This document shows positions 10,713 through 26,859 of a stretch of DNA of 64,000 nt, piece by piece (the stretch's first letter is position 1; each line of letters begins with the position of its first letter). The stretch spans positions 101,217-165,216 of the forward strand of contig NZ_WHMA01000004.1 in the NCBI RefSeq assembly GCF_010994375.1. Direction: 5' to 3'. The notes beneath the pieces were generated by a model. That model was not told the origin of the DNA, did not search any database, and saw nothing but the letters and a program-made list of their open reading frames with translations. The DNA comes from Halomonas sp. NO4. GTDB taxonomy: Bacteria; Pseudomonadota; Gammaproteobacteria; Pseudomonadales; Halomonadaceae. Position numbers and translations under genes: made by a program.

Positions 10713-10743
10713 AAAAAACGACCGGCGCCCAGGGCGCCGGTCG
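10713..10743 (-). terminator. Intrinsic terminator of eno
   Basis: A 12-bp perfect stem (CGACCGGCGCCC / GGGCGCCGGTCG) on the minus strand is followed by six T residues (10718-10713). It lies about 90 bp past the eno stop and between the GacA-type palindrome and the RsmZ-like RNA promoter. Confidence 0.88.
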
Positions 10744-10778
10744 GAGTCACGACTTTTCAGCATCCTTCGCCGCGGTCA

Positions 10779-10796
10779 TGTAGGCAATCTCTTACA
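10779..10796 (-). promoter_or_regulatory. GacA-type upstream activating palindrome (UAS)
   Basis: On the plus strand TGTAGG-N6-CTTACA (minus: TGTAAG-N6-CCTACA) differs by one base from the TGTAAG-N6-CTTACA element bound by the response regulator GacA in front of Pseudomonas rsm RNAs. Its centre is about 181 bp upstream of the predicted RNA start; the Pseudomonas rsmZ element is likewise known to lie unusually far upstream. It begins 37 bp past the eno stop. Confidence 0.7.
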
Positions 10797-10832
10797 AAAG
10801 AGGTCACCAATCACCTCGGCAGGGCCCATGCC

Positions 10833-14903
<4,071 letters not shown>

Positions 14904-14924
14904 CAGGGTATTGCTGATGCCTCC

Positions 14925-16370
<1,446 letters not shown>

Positions 16371-19300
16371 TTACTCGGGACGCCGACGGGATTCGGCGAG
16401 CAGGCTGTTCAAACTCGCGGCCTTGGGCTTCACCAGCCAGAAATGGCGGACGAAGTCGCTGAAGTCCTCGAGGATGGCCCTGCCACGCGCCGAGCCGGTC
16501 TCGGCAACGAACTCCTCGATGACCTCCCGCAGGTGGCGCCGGTAGGCCTCCATGGCCTCGGTGTTGATACGGTGGATCTCCACCAGCTCGTGGTTGTAGC
16601 GGTCGACGAAGGTGCGATCCTCGTCGAGCACGTAGGCGAAGCCGCCGGTCATGCCCGCGCCGAAGTTGATGCCGGTCTCGCCGAGCACGGCGATCAAGCC
16701 GCCCGTCATGTACTCGCAGCAGTGATCGCCCGCCCCCTCGATGACCGCATGGGCGCCGGAGTTGCGCACCCCGAAGCGCTCGCCGGCGGTGCCGGCGGCG
16801 AACAGCTTGCCGCCGGTGGCGCCGTAGAGGCAGGTGTTGCCGACGATCGCCGTCTTGTGGCTCTCGAAACGGCTGCCCGCCGGCGGCACGATCACCACCT
16901 TGCCGCCGTTCATGCCCTTGCCCACGTAGTCGTTGGCATCGCCCTCCAGGTAGAGGTTGAGGCCCCGGGCGTTCCATACGCCGAAGCTCTGGCCGGCCAC
17001 CCCGGTGAAGCGCGCGGTGATCGGCGCCTCCTCGAGGCCCGCCTCGCCGTGGCGCTTGGCGATGGCCCCGGAGCTGAGCGCCCCCACGCTGCGGTCGCAG
17101 TTGGTGATGGCGAAATGGAACTCGCCGCCCGACTTCGCTTCGATGGCGTCCTTGAGCGCCTCGAGCACCTCCTGGTTCTTGGCGCCCGGGTCGTGGGGCA
17201 CGTTGCGGCTCACCTGGCAGAACTGCGGGGCGTCGGCCGGCACGAAGTCGTTGGTGAGCAGGCCAGTGAGGTCGAGCTTGCGCTGCGACGCCGTCTCGCC
17301 CTCCAGCACCTCGAGCAGGTCGGTGCGACCGATCAGGTCGGTGATCCGGCGCACCCCGAGCATCGCCATCAGCTCGCGCACCTCCTCGGCGATGAAACGG
17401 AAGTAGTGCTTGACCATATCCACGGTGCCGAGGAAGTGCTCGTCGCGCAGGTACTGGTGCTGGGTCGCCACGCCGGTGGCGCAGTTGTTGAGATGGCAGA
17501 TACGCAGGTACTTGCAGCCCAGCGCCACCATGGGCGCGGTGCCGAAGCCGAAGCTTTCGGCGCCAAGGATTGCCGCCTTGACCACGTCGAGGCCGGTCTT
17601 CAGGCCGCCGTCGGTCTGCAGGCGGATCTTGTCGCGCAACCCGTTGATGCGCAGCGCCTGGTGCACCTCGGGCAGGCCCAGCTCCCAGGGGGAGCCCGCG
17701 TGCTTGATCGAAGTGAGCGGACTCGCCGCCGTGCCGCCGTCGTAGCCGGATACGGTGATCAGGTCGGCATAGGCCTTGGCCACGCCAGTGGCGATGGTGC
17801 CGATACCCGGCTCGGAGACCAGCTTCACCGAGACCTGGGCGTCGGGATTGACCTGCTTGAGGTCGAAGATCAGCTGCGCCAGGTCCTCGATGGAGTAGAT
17901 GTCATGGTGCGGCGGCGGCGAGATCAGCGTCACACCGGGCACCGAGTAGCGCAGTCGGGCGATCAGTTCGTTGACCTTGCCGCCGGGCAGCTGGCCGCCC
18001 TCGCCGGGCTTGGCGCCCTGGGCCACCTTGATCTGCAGCACCTCGGCGTTGACCAGGTAGGCCGGGGTGACGCCGAAGCGCCCGGAGGCGATCTGCTTGA
18101 TCTTGGAGCTGCGAATGGTGCCGTAGCGCGCCGGGTCTTCGCCGCCCTCGCCGGAGTTGGAGCGCCCGCCCGCCTCGTTCATGGCCTGGGCCAGGGCCTC
18201 GTGGGCCTCCGGCGACAGCGCACCCAGCGACATGCCGGCGCTGTCGAAGCGCGGAATGAGGTCGTCGACCGACTCCACTTCCTCCATCGGCAGCGGCGCC
18301 TCGGCGGCCTTGAGCCGCAGCAAGTCGCGCAGCGTGGCCACCGGCCGCTCGTTGACGAGCTGGGCGAATTTCTTCCACTTGGCGTAGTCGCCCTCCTGCA
18401 CCGCCTCCTGCAGCGCCTTGACCACGTCGGGGTTGTAGGAGTGGTACTCGTGGTCGTGGACGTACTTGTAGAGCCCGCCCTGGGCGATGGGCTTGCGCGG
18501 CGTCCACGCCTGGCGGGCGAGCAGCTCCTGCTGCAGCTGCAGCTCGGCGAAGCCGGTGCCCTGGATGCGCGAGGCCATGCCGGTGAAGCACAGCTCCATC
18601 ACCTCGCTGTCGAGCCCCACCGCCTCGAAGAGCTGCGAGCCACGGTAGGAGGCGAGCGTGGAGATGCCCATCTTGGAGAGAATCTTGAACAGGCCCTTCT
18701 GCAGGCCCTTGCGGTAGTTCTCGCGGGTGTCCGCGGGGTTGCCGGTGAGCTCGCCGGTGCGGTGCATGTCGGCCATCACCTGGTAGGCGAGCCAAGGGAA
18801 GACCGCGGTGGCGCCGACGCCGAAGAGCACCGCCATCTGGTGGGCGTCGCGGGCGTACCCCGTCTCCACCACGAGGTTGACGCGCGGACGCAGCGCCAGG
18901 CGGCCCAGGTGGTGGTGCACCGCCCCCACCGCCAGTGCTGCCTGGATGGGCAGTTCGCCCTGGGCGAGCTGGGCATCGGAGAGCACCAGGATCACCTTGC
19001 CCTCCTGGGCCGCGCGCTCCGCCTGGCGGCACAGTTCGGCCAGGGCCGCTTTGAGCCCCATCGACTCCGGATCGTAGCCCAGCGAGAGCGTGTGGCTGGA
19101 AAAGGCCGGGTCGTTCTGGTCGATCAGCGCGGTGAACTTGCGCGGCGAGAGAATCGGCGTGGTGAGGATGATGCGGTGGGCGTGCTCCGGCGTCGCCTTG
19201 AAGACATTGAGCTCGGCGCCGATGCAGGTCTCCAGCGACATCACAATCGCCTCGCGCAGCGGATCGATGGCCGGGTTGGTGACCTGGGCGAACTTCTGGC

Positions 19301-20822
19301 GGAAGTAGTCGGAGAGCAGCCGCGGCTTGCCGGAGAGCACCGCCACCGGGGTGTCGTCACCCATGGAGCCCACTGCCTCCTGGCCGCTCTCGGCCAGCGG
19401 ACGCAGTACCTGGTCGCGCTCCTCGAAGCTCACCTGGAACATCTTCTGACCGGCCTTGACCGCATCGGCGTCCATGTTCTGGAAGCTGGCGAGCTCGGTG
19501 AGCGCCGACTCCAGGTAGTGAGCCTCCTGCTTGAGCCAGCGCTTGTAGGGGTAGGCCGACTTGAGGCGGCTGTCGATGTCCTCGGTGTGCAGCACCTCGC
19601 CCGTCTGGGTATCCACGGCGAGAATCTGGCCCGGCCCGACACGCCCCTTGGCCACCACGTCCTCGGGAGCGTAGTCGTAGGTGCCGATCTCCGAGGCCAG
19701 GGTGATATAGCCGTTCTTGGTGATCACCCAGCGCGCCGGGCGCAGGCCGTTGCGGTCGAGCATGCACACCGCCTGGCGACCGTCGGTCATGACCACGCCG
19801 GCGGGGCCGTCCCAGGGCTCCATGTGCATGGAGTTGTACTCATAGAAGGCGCGCAGCTCGCCGTCCATGGTCTCGACGTTCTGCCACGCCGGCGGCACCA
19901 TCATGCGCACTGCACGGTGCAGCTCCATGCCGCCCATCAGCAGCACTTCCAGCATGTTGTCCATGCTCGAGGAGTCGGAGCCCACGGTGTTGACAATCTC
20001 GTCGAGCTCGGCGATGTCGGGCAACCGCTCGGTGACGAAGTTCTCCTTGCGCGAGTTGGCCCAGCCGCGGTTGGCCTCGATGGTGTTGATCTCGCCGTTG
20101 TGGGCCAGCAGGCGGAAGGGCTGGGCCAGCGGCCAGCGCGGTGCCGTGTTGGTGGAGAAGCGCTGGTGAAAGACGCAGATCGCCGTCTCGAGGCGCTCGT
20201 CGCCCAGGTCCTGATAGAAGGTCGGCAGGTCGGCCGGCATCATCAAGCCCTTGTAGGAGAGCACCTGGGAGGAGAGCGAACAGACGTAGAACTCCTCCTC
20301 GTCGAGCAGCATCTGCTCGGCACGGCGACGCGCCATGAAGAGGTCAACATCGAAGCGCTCGGCATCGCTGCCCTTGCCCGGCTCGACGAACAGATGGCGG
20401 ATGCGCGGCAGACACGCCTGGGCCATGGGGCCACAGCAGCTGGGATCGACGGGCACCTCGCGCCAGCCACGGATCACCAGGCCGCAGGCGCGCAGCTCGC
20501 CCTCGAGGATGCCGCGTGCCCGCGCCTCGCGGGCGTCGTCGTCGGGCACGAAGACAGCCCCCACCGCATAGCGCTCGCCGAGCTGCACGTCCAGCGCCTC
20601 GGCGGCGACGTCGCGCATAAAGGCCTCGGGCATCTTGAGCAGCAGGCCGCAGCCATCGCCAGTCTTGCCGTCGGCGGCAATCCCGCCGCGGTGGGTCATG
20701 CAGGTCAGCGACTCGATGGCGGTACGCAGCAGATCGTGACTGGCCTGCCCCTCCATGTGGGCAATCAAGCCGAACCCGCAGTTGTCACGGTACTCGCCGG
20801 GATGGTGTAGGCCTCGGTTCAT
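16371..20822 (-). CDS. gltB: Glutamate synthase (NADPH) large subunit
   Basis: The 1,483-residue large subunit carries a class II glutamine amidotransferase, an FMN/3Fe-4S synthase centre and the GXGXG C-terminal domain. Cys15 in [10 protein letters not shown] is the expected nucleophile, exposed after removal of a short propeptide. The FMN domain has [30 protein letters not shown] and the cluster cysteines in [19 protein letters not shown]-like sequence near residue 1115. The length equals E. coli GltB (about 1,486 in mature form). The gene leads the gltBD operon. Confidence 0.98.
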   Translation of the reverse strand: MNRGLHHPGEYRDNCGFGLIAHMEGQASHDLLRTAIESLTCMTHRGGIAADGKTGDGCGLLLKMPEAFMRDVAAEALDVQLGERYAVGAVFVPDDDAREARARGILEGELRACGLVIRGWREVPVDPSCCGPMAQACLPRIRHLFVEPGKGSDAERFDVDLFMARRRAEQMLLDEEEFYVCSLSSQVLSYKGLMMPADLPTFYQDLGDERLETAICVFHQRFSTNTAPRWPLAQPFRLLAHNGEINTIEANRGWANSRKENFVTERLPDIAELDEIVNTVGSDSSSMDNMLEVLLMGGMELHRAVRMMVPPAWQNVETMDGELRAFYEYNSMHMEPWDGPAGVVMTDGRQAVCMLDRNGLRPARWVITKNGYITLASEIGTYDYAPEDVVAKGRVGPGQILAVDTQTGEVLHTEDIDSRLKSAYPYKRWLKQEAHYLESALTELASFQNMDADAVKAGQKMFQVSFEERDQVLRPLAESGQEAVGSMGDDTPVAVLSGKPRLLSDYFRQKFAQVTNPAIDPLREAIVMSLETCIGAELNVFKATPEHAHRIILTTPILSPRKFTALIDQNDPAFSSHTLSLGYDPESMGLKAALAELCRQAERAAQEGKVILVLSDAQLAQGELPIQAALAVGAVHHHLGRLALRPRVNLVVETGYARDAHQMAVLFGVGATAVFPWLAYQVMADMHRTGELTGNPADTRENYRKGLQKGLFKILSKMGISTLASYRGSQLFEAVGLDSEVMELCFTGMASRIQGTGFAELQLQQELLARQAWTPRKPIAQGGLYKYVHDHEYHSYNPDVVKALQEAVQEGDYAKWKKFAQLVNERPVATLRDLLRLKAAEAPLPMEEVESVDDLIPRFDSAGMSLGALSPEAHEALAQAMNEAGGRSNSGEGGEDPARYGTIRSSKIKQIASGRFGVTPAYLVNAEVLQIKVAQGAKPGEGGQLPGGKVNELIARLRYSVPGVTLISPPPHHDIYSIEDLAQLIFDLKQVNPDAQVSVKLVSEPGIGTIATGVAKAYADLITVSGYDGGTAASPLTSIKHAGSPWELGLPEVHQALRINGLRDKIRLQTDGGLKTGLDVVKAAILGAESFGFGTAPMVALGCKYLRICHLNNCATGVATQHQYLRDEHFLGTVDMVKHYFRFIAEEVRELMAMLGVRRITDLIGRTDLLEVLEGETASQRKLDLTGLLTNDFVPADAPQFCQVSRNVPHDPGAKNQEVLEALKDAIEAKSGGEFHFAITNCDRSVGALSSGAIAKRHGEAGLEEAPITARFTGVAGQSFGVWNARGLNLYLEGDANDYVGKGMNGGKVVIVPPAGSRFESHKTAIVGNTCLYGATGGKLFAAGTAGERFGVRNSGAHAVIEGAGDHCCEYMTGGLIAVLGETGINFGAGMTGGFAYVLDEDRTFVDRYNHELVEIHRINTEAMEAYRRHLREVIEEFVAETGSARGRAILEDFSDFVRHFWLVKPKAASLNSLLAESRRRPE

Positions 20823-21190
20823 GGGCGTGCCTCTCGCTATAACGATTGACTAGTCAGCAGTAAAGCAATATTCTGATGGGTTTTCTTATTGATTATCGGG
20901 CATAGCGGCGCCCACTGCTGTCGCGGACAAAGGACGGCAAGGATAGCCAGACCGGCGCCCACCACGCAATCACCGACCCGCCCCCATTCGGCCAAAAGCC
21001 TCGCCAAATCCACCACTTGGCACCCAGCAGCCGTCAAAAAACGCCACCGTGTCAAGGACTTGCAGCCGCCATCAACGGAAAGTGAACGCCCGCGAAAAAT
21101 ACTAGACTTTCGTCGAGAATCGGCGATTTCCTCCATGCCGATACGGCATAAGGCATGCGAATTTCATGGGAGCAACGTTGCTGGAACGAG
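20823..21190 (-). promoter_or_regulatory. gltB upstream region with TGACTAGTCA palindrome
   Basis: About 370 bp without a convincing gene separate gltB from the hairpin after aroB. It should hold the gltB promoter. A perfect 10-bp palindrome TGACTAGTCA (20847-20856) lies 25 bp upstream of the ATG, and a weaker inverted repeat ATGCCG-ATA-CGGCAT is at 21135-21149. A minus-strand TTGACA occurs near 21050 but without a matching -10. No regulator can be named. Confidence 0.35.
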
Positions 21191-21214
21191 GACGCCCGCT
21201 CGAGGGCGGGCGTC
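21191..21214 (-). terminator. Hairpin downstream of aroB
   Basis: A 9-bp perfect stem (GACGCCCGC / GCGGGCGTC) with a 6-nt loop lies 23 bp past the aroB stop. The tail on the minus strand (CTCGTTCC) is only weakly U-rich. Confidence 0.5.
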
Positions 21215-21237
21215 GGAAACGGCGGACCGGAAGGGCG

Positions 21238-22353
21238 TCACGGCTGCCGGGGGAAATCGTCGAGCAGCGCCTCGAGGGTTTCCGGCGGCGTGGCGTCATG
21301 GACACAGGCGTCGCCCAGGCCACGCAGCAGCACCAGCCGCAGCCGGCTGTCGACGTTCTTCTTGTCCAGGCGCATGCGGGCCAGGAAGTCGGCAGCACTC
21401 ATCGCCCGCGGCGCCGCCTGCGGCAGCCCCGCCGCCTCGAGACTGGCGCGCACCCGGGTCACGTCATCCGGCGTGAGCCAACCCAGGCGCGCCGAGAGCT
21501 CGGCGGCCATCAGCATGCCGGCGCCCACCGCCTCGCCGTGCAGCCAAGCGCCATAGCCCTGGTGCGCCTCGATGGCGTGGCCGAAGGTGTGCCCCAGGTT
21601 GAGCAGTGCCCGCACGCCCTGTTCGGTCTCGTCGGCGGCGACGATCTCCGCCTTGATGGCACAGCTGCGCTCGATCGCCTGGGTCAGGGCCGCGGCGTCG
21701 AGGGCGCGGAGCGCCGGCATGGCGGTTTCCAGCCAGCCGAGGAAGGCGGCATCGCGGATCAAGCCGTACTTGATCACCTCGGCGAGCCCCGCGGAGAGCT
21801 CCCGCGGCGGCAGCGTGGTGAGGGTGTCGGTGTCGATGAGCACCGCCCGCGGCTGCCAGAAGGCGCCGATCATGTTCTTGCCCAGCGGGTGGTTGACGCC
21901 GGTCTTGCCGCCCACCGAGGAATCCACCTGGGCGAGCAGCGTGGTCGGCACCTGGATGAAGGCCACCCCGCGCTGGTAGCAGGCAGCAGCGAAGCCCACC
22001 ATGTCGCCGATCACCCCGCCACCCAGGGCGATCAGCGTGCAGCGGCGGTTGAAGCCGGCTTCAAGCAGGGCATCCCAGATCCGCTCGACGCTCTCCAGCG
22101 TTTTGGTGGCCTCGCCGTCGGGCAGCACCAGCTCGTGCACCTCGAGGTCGTCGGCCAGCCCGGCCTTGAGCCGCGCCAGGTAGCGCGGCGCCACCGTCTC
22201 GTTGGTGACGACCATTACCTGCCGGCCAGCAAGATGCGGGGCGAGCCACTGCGGATCGCCAAGCAGGCCGGGGCCGATGTGGATGGGATAGCTGCGACTG
22301 CCCAGTGCCACCTGCAGGCGACAGGGGGCAGCGGAGAGCGGAGAAAGGGACAT
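21238..22353 (-). CDS. aroB: 3-dehydroquinate synthase
   Basis: The 371-residue NAD- and metal-dependent enzyme converts DAHP to 3-dehydroquinate, step two of the shikimate pathway. Motifs include [44 protein letters not shown] and the metal-ligand [13 protein letters not shown], all typical. It starts 5 bp after the aroK stop, so it is translationally close-coupled as the last gene of the pilMNOPQ-aroKB operon. The DAHP it consumes comes from enzymes such as that encoded at 50893-51960. Confidence 0.98.
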   Translation of the reverse strand: MSLSPLSAAPCRLQVALGSRSYPIHIGPGLLGDPQWLAPHLAGRQVMVVTNETVAPRYLARLKAGLADDLEVHELVLPDGEATKTLESVERIWDALLEAGFNRRCTLIALGGGVIGDMVGFAAACYQRGVAFIQVPTTLLAQVDSSVGGKTGVNHPLGKNMIGAFWQPRAVLIDTDTLTTLPPRELSAGLAEVIKYGLIRDAAFLGWLETAMPALRALDAAALTQAIERSCAIKAEIVAADETEQGVRALLNLGHTFGHAIEAHQGYGAWLHGEAVGAGMLMAAELSARLGWLTPDDVTRVRASLEAAGLPQAAPRAMSAADFLARMRLDKKNVDSRLRLVLLRGLGDACVHDATPPETLEALLDDFPRQP

Positions 22354-22358
22354 GGGAT

Positions 22359-22901
22359 TCAGGCCTTGGCTTGGAGGGGGTCGACCAGTCGCTCCACGCG
22401 GCGCACGATCTCGCCCACCACGGCGCGCGGGCTGCGCCGGTCGGTGCGCACCACGATGTCGGCGGTGGCGCGATAGAGCGGGTCGCGCAGCGCGAACATC
22501 TCGCGCAGCAGCTGCTCGCGGTCGCCGCGCTGCAGCAGGGGCCGGTTGCGGTCCTTGGCGACGCGCTTGAGCTGCTGCTCCACGGTCGTGAAGAGGTAGA
22601 TGACGGTGCCGCGCTCGCGCAGGCGGCGACGGTTCTCTTCGCGCAGCACGGCGCCGCCCCCGGTGGCGATCACCACCCCTTCCAGAGCGGTGATCTCCTC
22701 GATCATCTGCGCCTCGCGCTGGCGAAACCCGGCCTCACCCTCCACGTCGAAGATCCACGGGATGTCGGCACCGCAACGTGCCTGGATCTCGTGATCGCTG
22801 TCGAGGAAGTCGCGTGACAGCTCGGCCGCCAGGAGGCGGCCGATGGTGCTCTTGCCGGCCCCCATGGGGCCGACGAGGATGAGGTTGGGTAGTGCCTGCA
22901 T
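22359..22901 (-). CDS. aroK: Shikimate kinase I
   Basis: The 180-residue P-loop kinase phosphorylates shikimate at O3. Walker A GPMGAGKS spans residues 11-18; substrate-binding DSDHEIQ and [12 protein letters not shown] motifs follow. The start codon shares a base with the pilQ stop (TGATG), indicating translational coupling. The pilQ-aroK-aroB order is widespread in gammaproteobacteria. Confidence 0.98.
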   Translation of the reverse strand: MQALPNLILVGPMGAGKSTIGRLLAAELSRDFLDSDHEIQARCGADIPWIFDVEGEAGFRQREAQMIEEITALEGVVIATGGGAVLREENRRRLRERGTVIYLFTTVEQQLKRVAKDRNRPLLQRGDREQLLREMFALRDPLYRATADIVVRTDRRSPRAVVGEIVRRVERLVDPLQAKA

Positions 22902-25075
22902 CAGCGAATGGCCAGGTTGTCGTCCAGTATCCGGGGCGTGATAAAGACCAGCAGCTCCACCTTCTGGTTGTTCTGCTCATTGTACTGAAAGAGCTTGCCC
23001 AGCACCGGCAGGTCGCCGAGAAGTGGCGTCTTGGCCAGCCGACGCAGCTCTTCCGTGGTGAGGATACCACCCAGCACCACGGTTTCACCATTGTCGACCA
23101 GCACCTGGGTCTCGATCTGGTTGGTGTCGATGGCCGGCACGCCGCCGAAGACCTGCTCGGCGACGGTGTCGTTGTTGATCAGCAGGTCCATGATGATGCG
23201 ATTGTCGGGGGTGATCTGCGGGGTCACCTCCAGCGACAGCACCGCCTCCTTGAACTCCACGTTGGTCGCCCCGCTGGAGGTGGCCTCCTGGTAGGGGATT
23301 TCCTGGCCCTGCTTGATCACCGCCGTGCGCTGGTTGGCGGTGATCACCCTCGGCTGAGAGATGGTCTGGCTCTTGTTCTCGCTCTCCAGGGCGCGCAGCT
23401 CGAGGTCGAGCAGGATATCGCCGGAGAGATAGCCGAACGCGAAGCTGGTCATGGGGTTGCCGCTGCCCAGGTCGACCGCCAGGCCGCCACGTTCGAACAG
23501 ACTCCCCGAGGGGTCGTCAAAGCCGCCGGTGAACTCCCCGCGCGACTCACGCTGGCCGCTGAAGTCGTCGCCGTAGGTGGCGACCGGGCTGCCCGAGGAG
23601 GCACCCCCCAGGTTGAAGCGGCTGCCCTCCCCGGAAACGCCCCAGTTCACCCCCAGCTCCTTGGTCACGCCGTCCCGGGCGATGACGATACGCGCCTCGA
23701 TCTGCACCTGGCGCACCGCGACGTCGAGCTGATCCAGGGTGGCGAGGATCTCCTGCACCTGGTCGGCGGTATCCTGGATCAGCAGGGTGTTGGTGCGCGC
23801 GTCCACGGCCACGCGACCCCGCTCGCTGAGCAGACCGAAGCCCCCCTCGCCGCGCAGCAGGCTAGCCAAGTCCTCGGCCCGGGCGTAGCGCACCTGGACA
23901 TACTCGGTGGTCAGCGGCGCCAGGGTCTCCATCTCGGTGCGCGCCTCGAGCTCCTGGCGCTCGATGTTGGCCAGCTCCGAGGCCGGCGCCACCAGGATGA
24001 CGTTGCCCTCCTGGCGGCTGGCCAGGCCGTGGCTCTTGAGCACCAGGTCCAGCGCCTGGTCCCAGGGCACGTCCTCCAGGTTGAGGGTGACGCTGCCGGT
24101 AACGCTGTCGCTCGCCACCAGGTTGAGCCCGGTGAAGTCGGCGATGATGGCGAGCACCGAGCGCACCTCGATGTCCTGGAAGTTCAGAGTGATGCGCTCG
24201 CCGGTATAGGGGAACTGCTCGCGAATGCGCTGCTCGCGCTCGGCCTGGGTGACCGGCTGCGCCTCGATGACGAGTTGGCGACCGCTCTGGGTGGAGACCA
24301 TGGCGAAGTCGCCCTCGCCTTCGATATCAAGCCTGACGCCTTCTTCGCCACGACGCGGCGTGATGCGCTGAATCGGGGTGCCGAAGTCACTGACGTCGAG
24401 CACTTGGTTGTGCGTATCGGGCAGCGCAACCCCACGCAACTCAGCGATGATCTCATCACCCGCTTCGCGCACCCGGGCGTCGACACCGGCACGATCGAAG
24501 GTCACGACAAGCCGCCCGGCACCGTCTTCCCCGCGACGGAAGTCGATGTCCTCGAGGGTGGCATCATGCCTGCGCGAGGTGTCGAGTTCGAACCGCGGCA
24601 CATCGCCGGGTTCGCTGGCGGCGGCTTCACGGCCAGCGCGCTCACGCTCACTGGCGGGCACCTCGCGGACGGGGCTGGCCGAGTCCTCGCGGCGCACCAC
24701 CTCGCCACCGATGGAGAGGCGCAGGCGATCGCCCAGCACCTCGGTCCGGTAGGGCAGCGGCCCCTCGAGATTGAACACCAGCCGGGTGCGACTACCCGCC
24801 TCCAGGGCGGTGACCTGGGCGACACCGCCGATACCCAGGTCATAGCGGCGCTGCGCCAGGCGATTGCCGGTCGCCATGAGGTCGATGGTCAGCCGCGGCG
24901 GCTCGTCGAGGCGGTAGCCGCGCACCTCCGGCACCCCTTCGTCGAAGGCGAGATCCACCTGCAGCTCCCCGCTCTCGCCCTGGCGAAAGTCCAGGTCGGT
25001 GAGCGTCGCGGCCGCCGCGGCCGCGGAAACCAGCAGCAGGCAGAATCCCACCAGTGCACGCCGTATCCACATCAT
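22901..25075 (-). CDS. pilQ: Type IV pilus secretin PilQ
   Basis: The 724-residue outer-membrane secretin forms the pore through which type IV pili exit. A signal peptide covers about residues 1-24 ([19 protein letters not shown]). AMIN domains follow ([16 protein letters not shown] and a second copy near residue 190), then the secretin N domains ([21 protein letters not shown]) and the secretin C-terminal domain ending [14 protein letters not shown]-like sequence. The start at 25075 has GGGGGA at good spacing. It is separated from pilP by 58 bp and overlaps aroK by one base. Confidence 0.97.
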   Translation of the reverse strand: MMWIRRALVGFCLLLVSAAAAAATLTDLDFRQGESGELQVDLAFDEGVPEVRGYRLDEPPRLTIDLMATGNRLAQRRYDLGIGGVAQVTALEAGSRTRLVFNLEGPLPYRTEVLGDRLRLSIGGEVVRREDSASPVREVPASERERAGREAAASEPGDVPRFELDTSRRHDATLEDIDFRRGEDGAGRLVVTFDRAGVDARVREAGDEIIAELRGVALPDTHNQVLDVSDFGTPIQRITPRRGEEGVRLDIEGEGDFAMVSTQSGRQLVIEAQPVTQAEREQRIREQFPYTGERITLNFQDIEVRSVLAIIADFTGLNLVASDSVTGSVTLNLEDVPWDQALDLVLKSHGLASRQEGNVILVAPASELANIERQELEARTEMETLAPLTTEYVQVRYARAEDLASLLRGEGGFGLLSERGRVAVDARTNTLLIQDTADQVQEILATLDQLDVAVRQVQIEARIVIARDGVTKELGVNWGVSGEGSRFNLGGASSGSPVATYGDDFSGQRESRGEFTGGFDDPSGSLFERGGLAVDLGSGNPMTSFAFGYLSGDILLDLELRALESENKSQTISQPRVITANQRTAVIKQGQEIPYQEATSSGATNVEFKEAVLSLEVTPQITPDNRIIMDLLINNDTVAEQVFGGVPAIDTNQIETQVLVDNGETVVLGGILTTEELRRLAKTPLLGDLPVLGKLFQYNEQNNQKVELLVFITPRILDDNLAIR

Positions 25076-25133
25076 CCTGTCGTCCCCCTGCCTGATACCG
25101 TTCGGCGTCGATCGCGTCGCCGCGGTGCTGCCG

Positions 25134-25661
25134 TCATGTCTCGTCGTCCAGCGAAAGTCGTGTGGTGCGCTCCACCCAGCCGCCGCCACCGGTGGGCACC
25201 AGTTCCACCAGCTGCACCGACGCCGGGGTGATGGCGACGATGCGCCCGTGATTGCCGCCCAGGTAGTTGCCGACGCGCAGGCGGTGCACCTGACCGCCCG
25301 GGGCCCGCACCAGTGCCGAGCGCTCGCCGCTCACCGTGAGCACACCCACCAGCACCAGTTCCTCCAGCGCATAGGCCTCCAGCGGTTCGCGCGGCCGCTC
25401 CGGGTCCGGCGCCAGCTGGTCTTCGCCGGCCGCCGTGGGGTCGCTTTCGGGACGCTGCGGCCGGAAGGGGCTGCGACGATCGGCCTCGCGGTAGGGTGTG
25501 GCCTCGTAGCGCGGCACTGCCGGTAAATCGAACTCGGGCGTCGGCCCCGGGTCGTCGCGGATCGCCGCCAGCTCGCGATCCAGGGACGCCAGCTGCGGGT
25601 CGGCACAGCCGACGAGCAGCAGCGTCGCCAGGGTCACCGCGCCACCCAGCCACCTGCTCAT
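25134..25661 (-). CDS. pilP: Type IV pilus lipoprotein PilP
   Basis: The 175-residue inner-membrane lipoprotein links PilNO to the secretin PilQ. The signal peptide ends in the lipobox LLVGC, with the lipidated cysteine at residue 19. After a proline-rich linker (YREADRRSPFRPQ is the typical PilP segment), the C-terminal beta domain includes LEELVLVGVLTVSGERSALV and GNYLGGNHGRI. Its start overlaps the pilO stop (ATGA). Confidence 0.96.
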   Translation of the reverse strand: MSRWLGGAVTLATLLLVGCADPQLASLDRELAAIRDDPGPTPEFDLPAVPRYEATPYREADRRSPFRPQRPESDPTAAGEDQLAPDPERPREPLEAYALEELVLVGVLTVSGERSALVRAPGGQVHRLRVGNYLGGNHGRIVAITPASVQLVELVPTGGGGWVERTTRLSLDDET

Positions 25662-26290
25662 GGCGTCGCCTCCTCGCCGCCCTCGGCGGACTGGCGGTAG
25701 CTGTACGTGCGCGCCAGCATGGAGAGCGTCAGGGTATCGCCCTGCTCCCCAGGCGTCAGCGAGAAGTCGTGCTGGGTGACGATGCGCGGCAGGGCGGCGA
25801 TATCGGCGAGAAAGGCGGCCAGGCGATGGTAGTCGCCCTCGACCTGGATATCGAAGGGGCGCTCGATATAGAAGTCGCGCGTCTCGGGGCTGCGCAGCCG
25901 GATGAAGTCGATGGAGAGCTGGTGATCGAGGGCGTTCTCGCTGATGCTGTCGAGCAGCGAGGGAATCTCGGCGCCAGTGGGCAGCATGGCCATGAGCGTT
26001 TCCATGCGCGCGTCGAGAACCGCCATCTCCTCGAGCATGGTAGGCAGGCGGGCAGCTTGGGCCGCCTTGCGCCGGTAGTCACGCAGCAGCGTGCCCTCCT
26101 CGGCCTGGGCCTCAGCCAGCGCCGCGGCCTGGGGACGCGCCAGGTACCAATGCATGCCGGCCAGCGTCAGCCCGAGCACCAGCACGCAGCAGATCAGCTG
26201 AAGCGACCAGGGCCAGCCCCCGGACTCCTTGATGTCCAGTTCGCGCCAGTCAAGCTCGCGCAGACGCCGCCACTCGCCGCGAACGCTCAT
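25658..26290 (-). CDS. pilO: Type IV pilus inner-membrane protein PilO
   Basis: The 210-residue bitopic protein heterodimerises with PilN in the alignment subcomplex. A short cytoplasmic N-terminus is followed by one transmembrane helix (about residues 28-48), a periplasmic coiled-coil segment and a ferredoxin-like domain (FDIQVEGDYHRLAAFLADIA is the typical block). It overlaps both neighbours by 4 bp, consistent with tight operon translation. Confidence 0.96.
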   Translation of the reverse strand: MSVRGEWRRLRELDWRELDIKESGGWPWSLQLICCVLVLGLTLAGMHWYLARPQAAALAEAQAEEGTLLRDYRRKAAQAARLPTMLEEMAVLDARMETLMAMLPTGAEIPSLLDSISENALDHQLSIDFIRLRSPETRDFYIERPFDIQVEGDYHRLAAFLADIAALPRIVTQHDFSLTPGEQGDTLTLSMLARTYSYRQSAEGGEEATP

Positions 26291-26859
26291 GAGCCCTCTC
26301 CCTCGCCGTCATCCGGTGACTCGCCCGACGTGAGCTGGGTGACGCTGAGGGCGAAGCGCCGCTCGGCCCCGTTGGTCGACTCCACCTCGGAGAGCACGGG
26401 CTCGGCCAGCGAGGGCGCGGCTGCGAGCGCGCGCAGCTGGTCGGAGACCTGGCGATTGGTCTCGGCCAGGCCGGTGAGGCGCAGCCGCCCCCCCTGCCGA
26501 TCCAGGGAGGTATAGTGCACGCCCTCCTCCAGGCTGCGAGTCAGGTCGCGCAGCACCGCCACCGTCTGCGAGCGCCCCTGCTGCAGTTCACCGAAGACGG
26601 CGAGCTGGCCGGCCATGCGCTCACGGATCGTTTCGTACTCGGTGATCGAGCGGATGTCCTGGTCGAGGGCGGTCATCGCCTCGCGGATGTGGGCGTTGCG
26701 CTGCTGCTGCGCCACCACCTCCGCCTGGTAGAACTGGGTGATACCCAGGCCGCCGCCCACCCCCAGCGCCGCCATCAGGGCAAGGGCCAGATAGAAGCGC
26801 CGACTGCGACGGGTGCGCTGCTTCTCGCGCCAGGGGAGCAGGTTGATCTCGATGCTCAT
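26287..26859 (-). CDS. pilN: Type IV pilus inner-membrane protein PilN
   Basis: The 190-residue protein has the cytoplasmic INLLPWRE motif (residues 4-11) that docks into PilM, a transmembrane helix at about residues 22-44, then a periplasmic coiled coil and ferredoxin-like fold. Overlaps of 4 bp with pilM and pilO (ATGA junctions) support stoichiometric expression. Confidence 0.96.
   Translation of the reverse strand: MSIEINLLPWREKQRTRRSRRFYLALALMAALGVGGGLGITQFYQAEVVAQQQRNAHIREAMTALDQDIRSITEYETIRERMAGQLAVFGELQQGRSQTVAVLRDLTRSLEEGVHYTSLDRQGGRLRLTGLAETNRQVSDQLRALAAAPSLAEPVLSEVESTNGAERRFALSVTQLTSGESPDDGEGEGS

Noticed and set aside
20837-21136. A 99-codon minus-strand frame upstream of gltB
   Set aside because: Composition is unlike the neighbours, there is no good Shine-Dalgarno, and it covers the expected gltB promoter region.
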